DNA from: Paramacrobiotus metropolitanus
Lineage: Eukaryota; Tardigrada; Eutardigrada; Parachela; Macrobiotidae
Reading direction: 5' to 3'
Assembly (NCBI RefSeq): GCF_019649055.1
Contig: NW_026570308.1
Span: forward strand, 434,001-498,000
DNA: 64,000 nucleotides
The stretch's first letter is position 1, and every line of letters begins with the position of its first letter. Below are positions 54,983 to 64,000 of the stretch, in pieces. The notes below the pieces were generated by a model that saw nothing but the letters and a program-made list of their open reading frames with translations, was not told the DNA's origin and made no database searches. The translations under genes were made by a program, and so were the position numbers.

Positions 54983-57692
54983 TCAGTCCCAAGCGCTTCT
55001 GTTCGGTGCGCCACTGTCACGAGAGAACATGCGATAGATCTCCGCAGCAAACGGGGTAAACTGGCGGTAGGTGTATACAGCAAAACCGGTAAAGAACAGG
55101 AGAATGCCCGGCAGTTGCAGTCGCTCTGGTAGCCCGAACACCAGCACCGGAAATGGGACGAAAATCCAGCCAACCCACGCCAGTACCATCACCGCAATGT
55201 AATACACCGCGTACGCCCACGTCGAGCACACGCAGAATGTCGGTTGGCTAGATGGGCACCGGTCCGAGAATTCGCACGGAATGATGGTGTCAGTTGGAGC
55301 TTCTTGGTTAACATACTGGTCGTACACTGCATCGGTGCCGGCTTCCTCCGCTGGGAAATTTGCGATGGGTTGCCAAAGGCAAGCCGGATGAATACTGTAT
55401 ATAGACCGGAAAGCAACGGACTATATCTACCTTGCAATAAATTTCCTATTCTGGATAGTTTTTACCTCTGAGTTTGGGTGATTCGGGATTCTTTCACGCC
55501 GCGACACTCAACGATGATCTGCCAAACGATATATAAAAGACAGCTGGCTTCGGCCAATGCCAGAAGGAGATAGGGTGTCAAGCCGGCGGCCAATACCAGG
55601 CCGCTCCACACCATAAAAATTCCACTGACAATGGACGGATAGTCCGGATTAAAGCTGAGAATTATTGGTGCGTTGTATGTGTTGGATGATTTCAGCTCGT
55701 CAGACGCAAGATCCACCCAGTACGACAGCATACCCATCTCAGCGCCCAGATTCTTCATAATCGACGGCCAAGCGTAAAGAAAAAAACTTGTCGTTTTATT
55801 TGCACCTCAATTTTTAGTTTCTACTTGATACTCTCTTAGGAAAAAATAGCTGATGTTATTATCTGTACTTACCGTTCCATACAGATAGCCATTGCTTTTG
55901 CACACAGTCCAGTTGCCCTTCACCCAGTAAGTCCAATTGGAGGCCGCGGTTCCGGACCCGGTGATCGCGTTTGCGTCCAGAGCGTACTGAACCAAGGGAA
56001 ATCGCCAAAAAAGTGGTCCCATGTTAGTTAATATAGCCGTTGCGCCAGCCATGAATAAAACCGCCTTTTGAATCAGAAAATTCTTTGACGGTTCCGGGTT
56101 TCGCTCAGTCGATGTAAGCTTGGGGGACGGTGAGTATTTTGCCGGTGCGGCATCGGGAATCTTTACAGTTATTAGCATGTCCACACCAAATGCCGTCCTA
56201 CGAGAAAAGTCAATGCCCAATTCAGCAGTACCACGAGTGCATGCACAAATCTCATCGAACCAGTTATTTATTTACGCGATTTTATCTGCCGTAATTAGCA
56301 ACGATATCGAATGTGGCTTCGCTTCGAGTGCGACACGCGCGCTTACTTAATTTTTCGATGCAGCCACATAAAGTACGTATTCTTCATCCATAATCCCCAG
56401 AGTCGTCCCAAGCAGTAAACGGCCATCAGGCAGACGACGATTACGCAGCACGGAAATACCGCAGTTAGGCCGAAAATGTTGATGACTCCCGCGACCACCG
56501 CGCCCATCGCCATGACGACCGGCAGTGCGCACAAGAAGAACCACGCGACGGTAGCACCGGCCAGCTGCACAAGCAACACGACCACCGCTAAAAGCAGATC
56601 GCGCAGTTTGTCATGGCATATGCCGCCGTAACCCCCGTCTCCGTCCGAATAGTAGCCGAACAGTTCCGTTATCTTGTGGCAGCCGTGCAGGTGTTGTCGC
56701 CACCGCGGATACTGCCAGTGACGATTGACGAATAAGGAGCAGACCACGGAGATGGTCAGGAGGGCCGTGGTGCAGACGGTCGCAAAGGCGCCAATGTATC
56801 CCAGGGATCCTACCGTTCCCGCTGCTGCGGCAATGTGGTGCAGCGGTGTTGTAACTTTGATTCCGTTGGGTGGCTTCCAGGACGATACAATGTCATTCCA
56901 AACGCACCCAGTCATTTTCTGTAATTCATGGAGAATAAACTTATTCTTGTAATAAATAATATCTTTATTCACTAAGTATCAACGTCTTCGCCTGCTAAGA
57001 CATCTTCTAAATGAAAAAAACCCTTCAGGTATCATTGGCAAAGCAGTTCCAACACACTCTGAGCATTCCCACGTTGAATCTCAAGACTAAAACGTTGAAT
57101 AAGAAAGCAAGTAGAGCGGCTTTCTCTTGTTCTAACGTACAACTTTTTGCCGACTCTTCTAATAAATTAACACGCGTCAAATGCTTCACAAGCACACGGA
57201 ACAAATTCTTTCATAGCATCCAAAAAATGATATTAATAATTCATGAAAGTTACAATTAAAATGGGTGCTCGTACAAACCGATAGCAGGGTATATTTACTG
57301 AATAACTATTAAAAAAGGATGCCTATAATTAACCGCGTGCGAAAAAGGGTGGCTGTAAAAAACGGTGGTAATAAGGGGTGGCTATAGGGATTGTACAAAA
57401 TAACGGCAAATGACTGTGTCGCGCCACTTCAACCGATTAGCGTATGCAGATTTACCAGTCCAAACCATTCCAGAAAACCATCTAGGTACGTCGGTATCGC
57501 CGGATCGGTACGACATCCTTGCCATTCCGCGAATATCCGGGAACCGAATTTAACGGCCAGCTGTGCAGCAAACCACAGCACCACAATGGCTTCCGTCATG
57601 ATTTCCTGATGTGCCCATTCCGGATCTTTGTTAAGAGCATAGCGAAAGCTCTTGCGAAATCTTCCGATTGTACTCTTGTGACCTTTCCTCAT
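54983..57692 (-). CDS. Host multipass membrane family gene, copy 5 (diverged)
   Basis: Exons 57456-57692, 56347-56918, 55873-56197, 55466-55752 and 54983-55394; phases 0, 2, 0, 2; 611 codons (610 aa). Exon 1 starts MRKGHKSTIG. Exon 2 has a Gly/Asp-rich loop (YYSDGDGGYGG) and ends YCLGRLWGLWMKNTYFMW. Exon 5 begins at TATTCATCC after ATATACAG and has a short tail after its two helices. A broken inverted relative of this copy lies at 61560-62250. The function is not recognised. Confidence 0.8.
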
Positions 57693-58340
57693 CTTTTTTG
57701 TGAATATGGCCGTTAAATGATAAATCTAAGAACAGCACTGCCACAGAGTGAAGTGCTAGCGCTAGTGCGGTTCTAGTATAGCGCCAGATCTTGTGACTCC
57801 ATAGTCTCCATATTATTGCAGTCGTGTAAGCGATCCTCGTCTCCCACTGCACTCGGCAGTCGGCACAAAAGGTAATGACGTCGATTGGCATTCCGGTAAA
57901 CGAAGGACGAACGTTAATCGATAAATGGCTAGGGTAGTTGCGATAATCAAATTGCAGTTACCCCGGTAGACGGGAATGTTTTCGTAATGTACAAGAAAAA
58001 CGTATGTACTGTACGTGTGGGTGTGTGCAGAATAATTAATGGAGGCTGGAGCGAATAAAGTCAACGGTGTAAAAACATGGCCTAACGTACAAGTTTTGGT
58101 GCACTTGCACACTTTGTGTAACTGTGTAGATGCCAAGATACGAGTATGTAATAGTTATGAATGATACGTACGCGGCGGTACGGTACGCCGTTGCCGGTCA
58201 TAATTACCTACATATTGTATTAGGTGTAATAAAAACGATACTTTCACGGGCAAAACTAGCCTACGAGAATGTTATGAAATACTGTACATAGGAAAACATT
58301 TGAAAACTATTAAGTCAAGCATGTTATCCCGAGCGAACGG
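57693..58340. other. Spacer upstream of copy 5
   Basis: No gene is recognised; only short frames are present. It would contain the promoter of copy 5, but I see no decisive motif. Confidence 0.35.
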
Positions 58341-60680
58341 CTTAAGGGAAGTGGCCCGGTACATGGTACCAAAATCGTGCACATGCACGAAATCTTTCAC
58401 TTTCGCGCACTCCCAAAACCTTTTTTCTTTTTTTTTATGACATTTTGTAGCCAGATGATTTGTACACACAGGCGAGAAAACCGTTTGTGCGCGCAACATC
58501 CGGTTCGGGAGTAGAGATGGCAAAACTAAAAGAAACTAAACTAAACTAAACTAAACTAAAACTTGGTTAAAAGTTTTAGTTGCTAAAATTGACTCGGTTA
58601 AAACTTTTAGTCGGTTAAACGTCGGCGACTAAATTTTTTAGTTGTTAACTTAAATTTAGTTAAAAATTTTAACCGGTTAACCAAAGTTAACCGAGACTAA
58701 AGATAATTTTTTTGTTAAAATGTTTCCTTTATACGATGGGTGTCACCATTGGGGCGAATTGGGGCGACCCGTCGCCATAGTGCCATTAATATCCGTATAA
58801 CACATAAAACAATCAAATTTATTGAAGCCTTAAGAGAAAGATAAAATTTTATTTTCAAAAAATAAGCTACAGTAGAAAACATTCGTAATTGTATGCGGTC
58901 TGCACTGTTTCATTAAAGTTATCAGTACATCAGTACTGGAAAAGCTGTCAGTAAGTACTCGTACATGCATATTGCACACTGCATAGGGCCAATACAGTAT
59001 TTCAATGCATGCAGCTAACAACATTACAAGCCTAAAGGGGGACTAATTTATAGCAGGTCTCCGATTTTATAAATCACAGATTTTCTAAACTGAGTATGTC
59101 CTTAGAAAACAAACATTCCTTTATCTGAAACAAGTTAGATAACGTAAAACGGATGAGTCATTCATTTCTTACGCATTTTTTTGCAAAGGCGGTCGTAAAA
59201 GCATATAGCTGGCGCAACTGATAATTTAACAGCGCGCGATTGATTGTTTGTCTGTTTCTGGTAAAAGAGTCAGACGAGCGATGGTCTATCAGCCGGCTAG
59301 CGGTCAAGCAAAGCTGGCCGCTGCGGCCGTTAGTGATGTCCAGCGAAGTGGTCAATAGAGCAGGCAATCACTACACAGTCACATACACCTGCTCATCTGC
59401 CTTCTGTCCTGCCGACCTTGCGTATTTGAATTTTGAAATAATTATGATGTGTTCGTTGTAGAGTGATATTCAGAGTAATTCTAACTGTTTCAAAGAATAT
59501 CAAGCAGCCCTTTACATTACAGTTTACAAGGGAAGCGACTAAATCTGGGTTATCAGTCTTATTAATACAATGCAGTGGTCAGCTTTTCATTGTGAGCGGT
59601 CGGTCTGGTCTGGTCTGGACACACCGGGCTGGAAAACGCAGACACTGGACACCTCAAGCAGCTAGACAAAAAGCGAGTGGCTGCATGCGCTGCTATTTAG
59701 TTTGGCCAGCGCATGCAGCTTAATGCGCTGGACAAACTACTTAATAACACTTTCACTTATGGCATTACTATCATTCTACGATCACCAATTTAACTGAAAG
59801 TGAAGAACTTTTACGTATTTATTATAAATTAGTCCCCCTTAAATTGAAGTATTGCACGCATACTATGCAGTACGCCGACCTGGTTGTGCATTCTGTACTT
59901 GAAATTATGAACAAACCACCGCCTTTTGCGGTCCGCCATTACGCTGGTAGTAAATTCCGGTTAACCGGTTAACCGCTGAGTTTTAGTAACTAAAATCTAC
60001 TCGGTTAAAAAAATTAGTCACTAAAAAGCTTTTGACTAATTGTTTTAGTCACTAAAGTTGGTTAAACTAATTTTTTTAGTTTTAGTCGAGTTAACCGCAG
60101 TTAACCGACTAATTAGTCGACTAATTTTAGTTTTGCCATCTCTATTCGGGAGTTATGGCTCTTAGAAAATTCCAAAAAGTTTAAATGCATTCAGGTGTAC
60201 CAAAAGTCTCATTACGGACCGATCTGCTTCAAATTTTGCACGTAAATGCACATAACCACGAAGATCGTTTTTACACCGATCCAGAGTTCCATGATTTTTT
60301 TCAAATTTTAAAATGAATTTTAAATTTTTTGAAATTCATTTTAAAATTTGAAAAACATGCTAGAACAGTGGATCGGTGTAAAAACAATCTTCGTGGTTAT
60401 GTGCATTTACATGCAAAATATGAAATAGATCGGTCGATAATGAGACTTTTGGTACACCTGAATGCATTTAAACTTTTTGGAATTTTCTTGGAATTTTCTA
60501 AAAGCCATAACTCCCGAACCGGATGTTGCGCGCACAAACGGTTTTCTCGCCTGTGTATACAAATTATCTGGCTAGAAAATGTGACAAAACAAGAGAAAAA
60601 AGGTTTGGGAGTGCGCGAAAGTGAAATATTTCGTGCATGTACACGTTTTTGGTACCATGTACCGAGCGACTTCCCTTAAG
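58341..60680. mobile_element. Palindromic fold-back element, interrupted by an hAT-type element
   Basis: Excluding the inserted 58512-60144, the left arm (58341-58511 plus 60153 to about 60315) is the inverted copy of the right arm (about 60330-60680). Both ends carry CTTAAGGGAAG. The centre is an A/T-rich inverted repeat at about 60300-60345. No coding capacity is visible. Confidence 0.75.
58512..60144. mobile_element. hAT-type non-autonomous element, 1633 bp
   Basis: Ends TAGAGATGGCAAAACTA are inverted, and the flanks TTCGGGAG (58504-58511 and 60145-60152) are an exact 8-bp target duplication, the length typical of hAT transposons. The subterminal regions are rich in ACTAAA and GGTTAACC words. 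Only short open frames remain inside, so it is probably non-autonomous. Confidence 0.85.
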
Positions 60681-61559
60681 TACGGTACCCAAAAATTCCT
60701 TGCATGTGCGCTATATTTCGCTTAATATTTGTAACTACGTGCAACGCTGTTTAAGGAAAGCGGAAAATATTTACGTACGAGCAAGTCAGTGGAATTAGCT
60801 CAATGTGCATAATACGTTGCGAACGCCAGGCACAAAACGCAGGCTGGTTGGCCGGAAATTGGTGGTTGTCCAATTGCAGAGAACGGCAGAGATTTCTGGC
60901 TTTTTTCCGTTGCATTGTGATCGAAAATTCTATTGTTGGCGAGGAAATCTGGGATGGGCGGATGATGGATGCGTGCTAGATAATTCGGCTTGTACAAGGA
61001 CCGGGCTCTATTTTGTTTGTAAACTATCAAACTTGGAAATTTTCTACCTTTGATTTTTTGTCTTTCCGTTTGAAACATGCATCCCAGCTTACATAAAACT
61101 ACCATTCGGCATTCATATTACAGGTGCAACAGCATGGATGCCATAACCGTATTATTTTGCGTAATTACTATGAATAAACCGTGTGCAGAGTGCATACTTC
61201 GGTGCACTATTATAAAACTGCAATAAGTACCGGATAACTATTTCACTGTACGATAAGGGGAATCAGCGCCTAAATTTTCGAGGCGCGTTGAAATGTGTGC
61301 GCAGAATTTAATTCCACAAATATCATCAGTGAAGTTGGTCGGCGCATTAAAGATCAAACAGGAGAAGCGGGCGCTACTGAATTTTTGTGGCAGCGTATAA
61401 GTGTGGAAATTCAGCGCGGGAACGCTGCTTCTGGGAACGGTTGGGTGCTCGAGAGAGCTCATGTTAAGGTTGGGTGTTTCTCATGTTCAGGTGTAAATGG
61501 CATTAGCTTGTACAAATCGGAATAAAGTTCACATAAAAAAATCTTAGTGGTGTTATACT
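60681..61559. other. Spacer without recognised genes
   Basis: Several short open frames without domains or splice structure. Nothing further is supported. Confidence 0.35.
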
Positions 61560-62250
61560 GTTTGTGCAGCTGGCATCTGCTGCGGTCATATGTTTTTCTT
61601 GCGCGCATTGCCGGTATTCAAAATGACGGGTGCGGTGGTCGCGGGAGCCATCAACATTCAACTGGCACTGACCGAGGCTCTTTTTTGCTATTTGTCGTTT
61701 GGGCCAGCCTTGCACTCGGCTGGTTTGTGTTGCAGCGGGAAACCCCGCAAATGCACAGGTAGAAAAATTCCAGAGCAGAAAAATTATTGCGAGTATGATG
61801 CAATGCGCTGCATGCTGATTTTTATAGTGCACGTCCGTCGAGGCATCGGCAACCCATCGCAAACTTCTCAGCGTCAACTGTGGGCAACAACGCTTCGGAG
61901 GATCCCGGTAACGGTGCAGTGTACAATCAACACGCCAACCGGAAAGCCCCAACTTGCCCTATCATTCTGTGCGAATTCTCTGACCAGTGTCCATCCAACA
62001 AACCGGCATTTTGCGTGTGTTCAACGTGGGCGTACGTAGTGCATCACATTGTGGTGATAGCATTGGTGTGGTTTGGCTGGTCTTTTGTCCCGTTTCCGGT
62101 ACTGGTGTTCGGGCTACCGGAGCGACTGAAGCTTCCGGGGCTCCTCTGTTCTTTACCGGTTTAGCTGCGTGCAAGTATCGCCAATTTATTCCGGTTGTTG
62201 TGGAGGTTTATCGCACGGTCTCTGAGGATCTTAAAACTGATGACAACTGA
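61560..62250 (+). pseudogene. Inverted, truncated copy of the multipass membrane family
   Basis: A decayed end of exon 2 (about 61565-61775: FFLRALPVFKMTGAVVAGAINI, then CTGRKI) is followed directly by exon 5-like sequence (about 61850-62250: CEFSDQCPSNKPAFCVCSTW, FGLPERLKLPG). Exons 1, 3 and 4 are missing. At least two single-base breaks are present, one near 61595 and one near 62150. The closest relative is copy 5, but it lies on the opposite strand. It is a duplicated and broken fragment. Confidence 0.75.
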
Positions 62251-64000
62251 GGCTCAGCGCAACTAAATATGGGTACTTCTACAGCTTAAGCTAGCACCAA
62301 TATTTTGCTGTATAGTATAGGTTTGCAGCAGTCACATGACTTACATTGTTTCGTATTCCAGGCTGGCTTTACGGTTGAGCCTCTACCCACAAAAATTGTT
62401 TATTGCGTTTTATCGGCATTCGGCACCATATTAAGCTATCTGTGCCTGCACCCTCAACTCCTCACTTCGAAATCCTTCCGATGGAAAGAACTTAGCAGAT
62501 CACAAAAAGCATTCGTTAACTGCTCTGCTCCTCGACACATTCCGTGAATGAGCTGTGTCATAAATATGCGCCATATTATCCATTACACCTAGAACATATT
62601 TGGTGTTTCTTTCAAAACTGGAAGATTTTCCGTATTTCAAAACGTTAAACACTGAGTTAGTTGGGCTGTACATATTATGTGTTGTCTCTATGCTCTAAAT
62701 TTCGCGGTCGCTTGATTCATTACTTTTAGCGTGCTGAACTGACGGGTACTGCCGCCGCAACTTCCCATAGTTTCAAGGGGACTGGTTGGAAAAAGTGTCG
62801 GTCGGTGAGTCTTTTTAAAGTTTGAAAGCCGCTTAAATGCCCAGTGTTTTGAACACTGCGCATACTCACAGATACGCAATGTACGTGTAACCGCCGGATA
62901 ATTCCTGCAGATTGTCGACTCTACAGAATTTCTTACCTAACACAAAGGAGATATCCCAGAAATTATCCCAACATCGAATTACCGCGTTGCGTATACAAGA
63001 AGGAAAATCCTTTGTGCATATTGGCTACTGCTACAAAGAAAATTATTAAAAAAAAAATCACAATCCCGAAATACAGGTAGGTGGTACGGAAATGTAGCAT
63101 GCAGCGCATATTTATTTGTATAATTTTCCGGGTGTCAATAAGCATTGAACAGGGTAACCTGGTGCGAAAGGACAATCGCTGATCGTGATTGTTTTAAAAG
63201 AATTTGCATTTGGCATCGCCGCTCCTTTTACGTGCGCAGCGACACCCTACCGGTCAGCGATGGGAAGAACAATAAAATTTCTGGCGATCTATTGGGCTGG
63301 ATCGTCGAAACTGATTGACATGGCCGGCAGGAATTGGTTGACGTACATATCAGCGGGCGCTTCTCTTAAACAGCTTTGTTTCACAGAATTTCTTTGGGCT
63401 AGCTACAGTCGCCAGCTGTGTCGATCTGTACTGGGAAAAGCTAGGTTGTTTCGAGGAGCACCAAATGAAACAGGCAAGATCACGCTTTGGCGCTATCGGG
63501 AAAGGCTTTGTGCAAACATTTTTGCCGCTTTTCTATGGTTTCGCGCGGGTTAAGGTGTCCACATGCATTGAATGAATGCATGTTTTTTCATTCAGATTTA
63601 TCATTCAGCCGACAACTATGTGTAGAAATCATCATGCATTGAATGAATTCAAAGTGTGTAGGAAACGAAAATCTGGATGAAGATCACGTGAATTCATCCA
63701 AAAATCAGTGGGAAGAGGGAGAGGAAATCCTTCCTCTTCATTCATGAATGAAGCTTTCTGGCCAACCGCTATCGCTGCATACCGCTACCGTGGGCGGTTG
63801 GATTGCCGATACACCGGGCGGGTGCCGTGCCAGTTTAGGTGCATTCGTAATTTAACAATATTTTAGAGCCTTAGAGAAGTTTTTATAAAATATATTTTTA
63901 ATGATTTTTGCGCGTACATAAATTATAGGGGTAACCGCACCCTCAATAAGTTCTGGACGGACCAAGTCGGACACTGGGAAATTGTCTTATTCATACTTTT
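62251..64000. other. Right-hand spacer
   Basis: An open frame at 63185-63553 (plus, 122 aa) and one at 62963-63175 (minus, one hydrophobic helix) have no recognisable family. ATTCA/TGAAT-rich repeats occupy about 63560-63760. I see no supported gene. Confidence 0.35.

Noticed and set aside
63560-63760. A CRISPR-like or regulated repeat array
   Set aside because: The ATTCA-rich words are irregular in spacing and simple in content, and the genome is eukaryotic.

Overview
The window is nuclear DNA of an invertebrate animal. The evidence is split genes with short GT-AG introns, a tandem family of multi-exon membrane protein genes, an astacin-like gene, and several kinds of eukaryotic transposable element. 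I cannot name the species; an ecdysozoan such as an arthropod or tardigrade is a guess.

Host backbone. All host gene models that I could build lie on the minus strand. One family of polytopic membrane proteins (about 600 aa) is present as the first exon of a copy running off the left edge (111-323), five complete five-exon copies (1961-27733, 33114-36683, 38221-43376, 45383-48573, 54983-57692) and a broken, inverted fragment (about 61560-62250). All five complete copies share the same intron phases (0, 2, 0, 2) and every exon sum is a multiple of three. Between copies 4 and 5 lies a seven-exon gene for a secreted astacin-like protein whose catalytic residues are lost (50885-53052).

The main feature is a 21.7 kb Maverick/Polinton (adintovirus-like) element at 4290-25975. 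It sits in intron 2 of host copy 1 and is flanked by a perfect 6-bp duplication, CTTATT. Its ends begin AGTAGTAATATG, and it has unusually long terminal inverted repeats of about 6.2 kb (4290-10512 and 19757-25975). The 9.2 kb unique centre encodes the end of a packaging ATPase, a retrovirus-like integrase with a spliceosomal intron, penton and hexon-type capsid proteins, two small virion-type proteins and an adenain-type protease. Two accessory genes run the other way: an ADP-ribosylglycohydrolase-like gene and a spliced gene with a possible PC4-like ssDNA-binding domain. Each repeat arm carries a BIR-BIR-RING inhibitor of apoptosis, a second single-BIR protein, three unknown genes and a two-lobed TATA-binding-protein-like gene. 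No protein-primed DNA polymerase B is visible. The element therefore looks like an integrated virus with morphogenesis genes, host-control genes and its own TBP, but no recognisable replicase. Several of its genes carry single-base frame breaks, many in homopolymers.

The rest of the window is intergenic or intronic DNA with other mobile DNA: a 1.4 kb TRIM with identical 254-bp LTRs (29746-31170), a 1.6 kb hAT-type element (58512-60144) inserted in a palindromic element (58341-60680), other inverted-repeat elements, a minisatellite in intron 2 of copy 3, and microsatellites.
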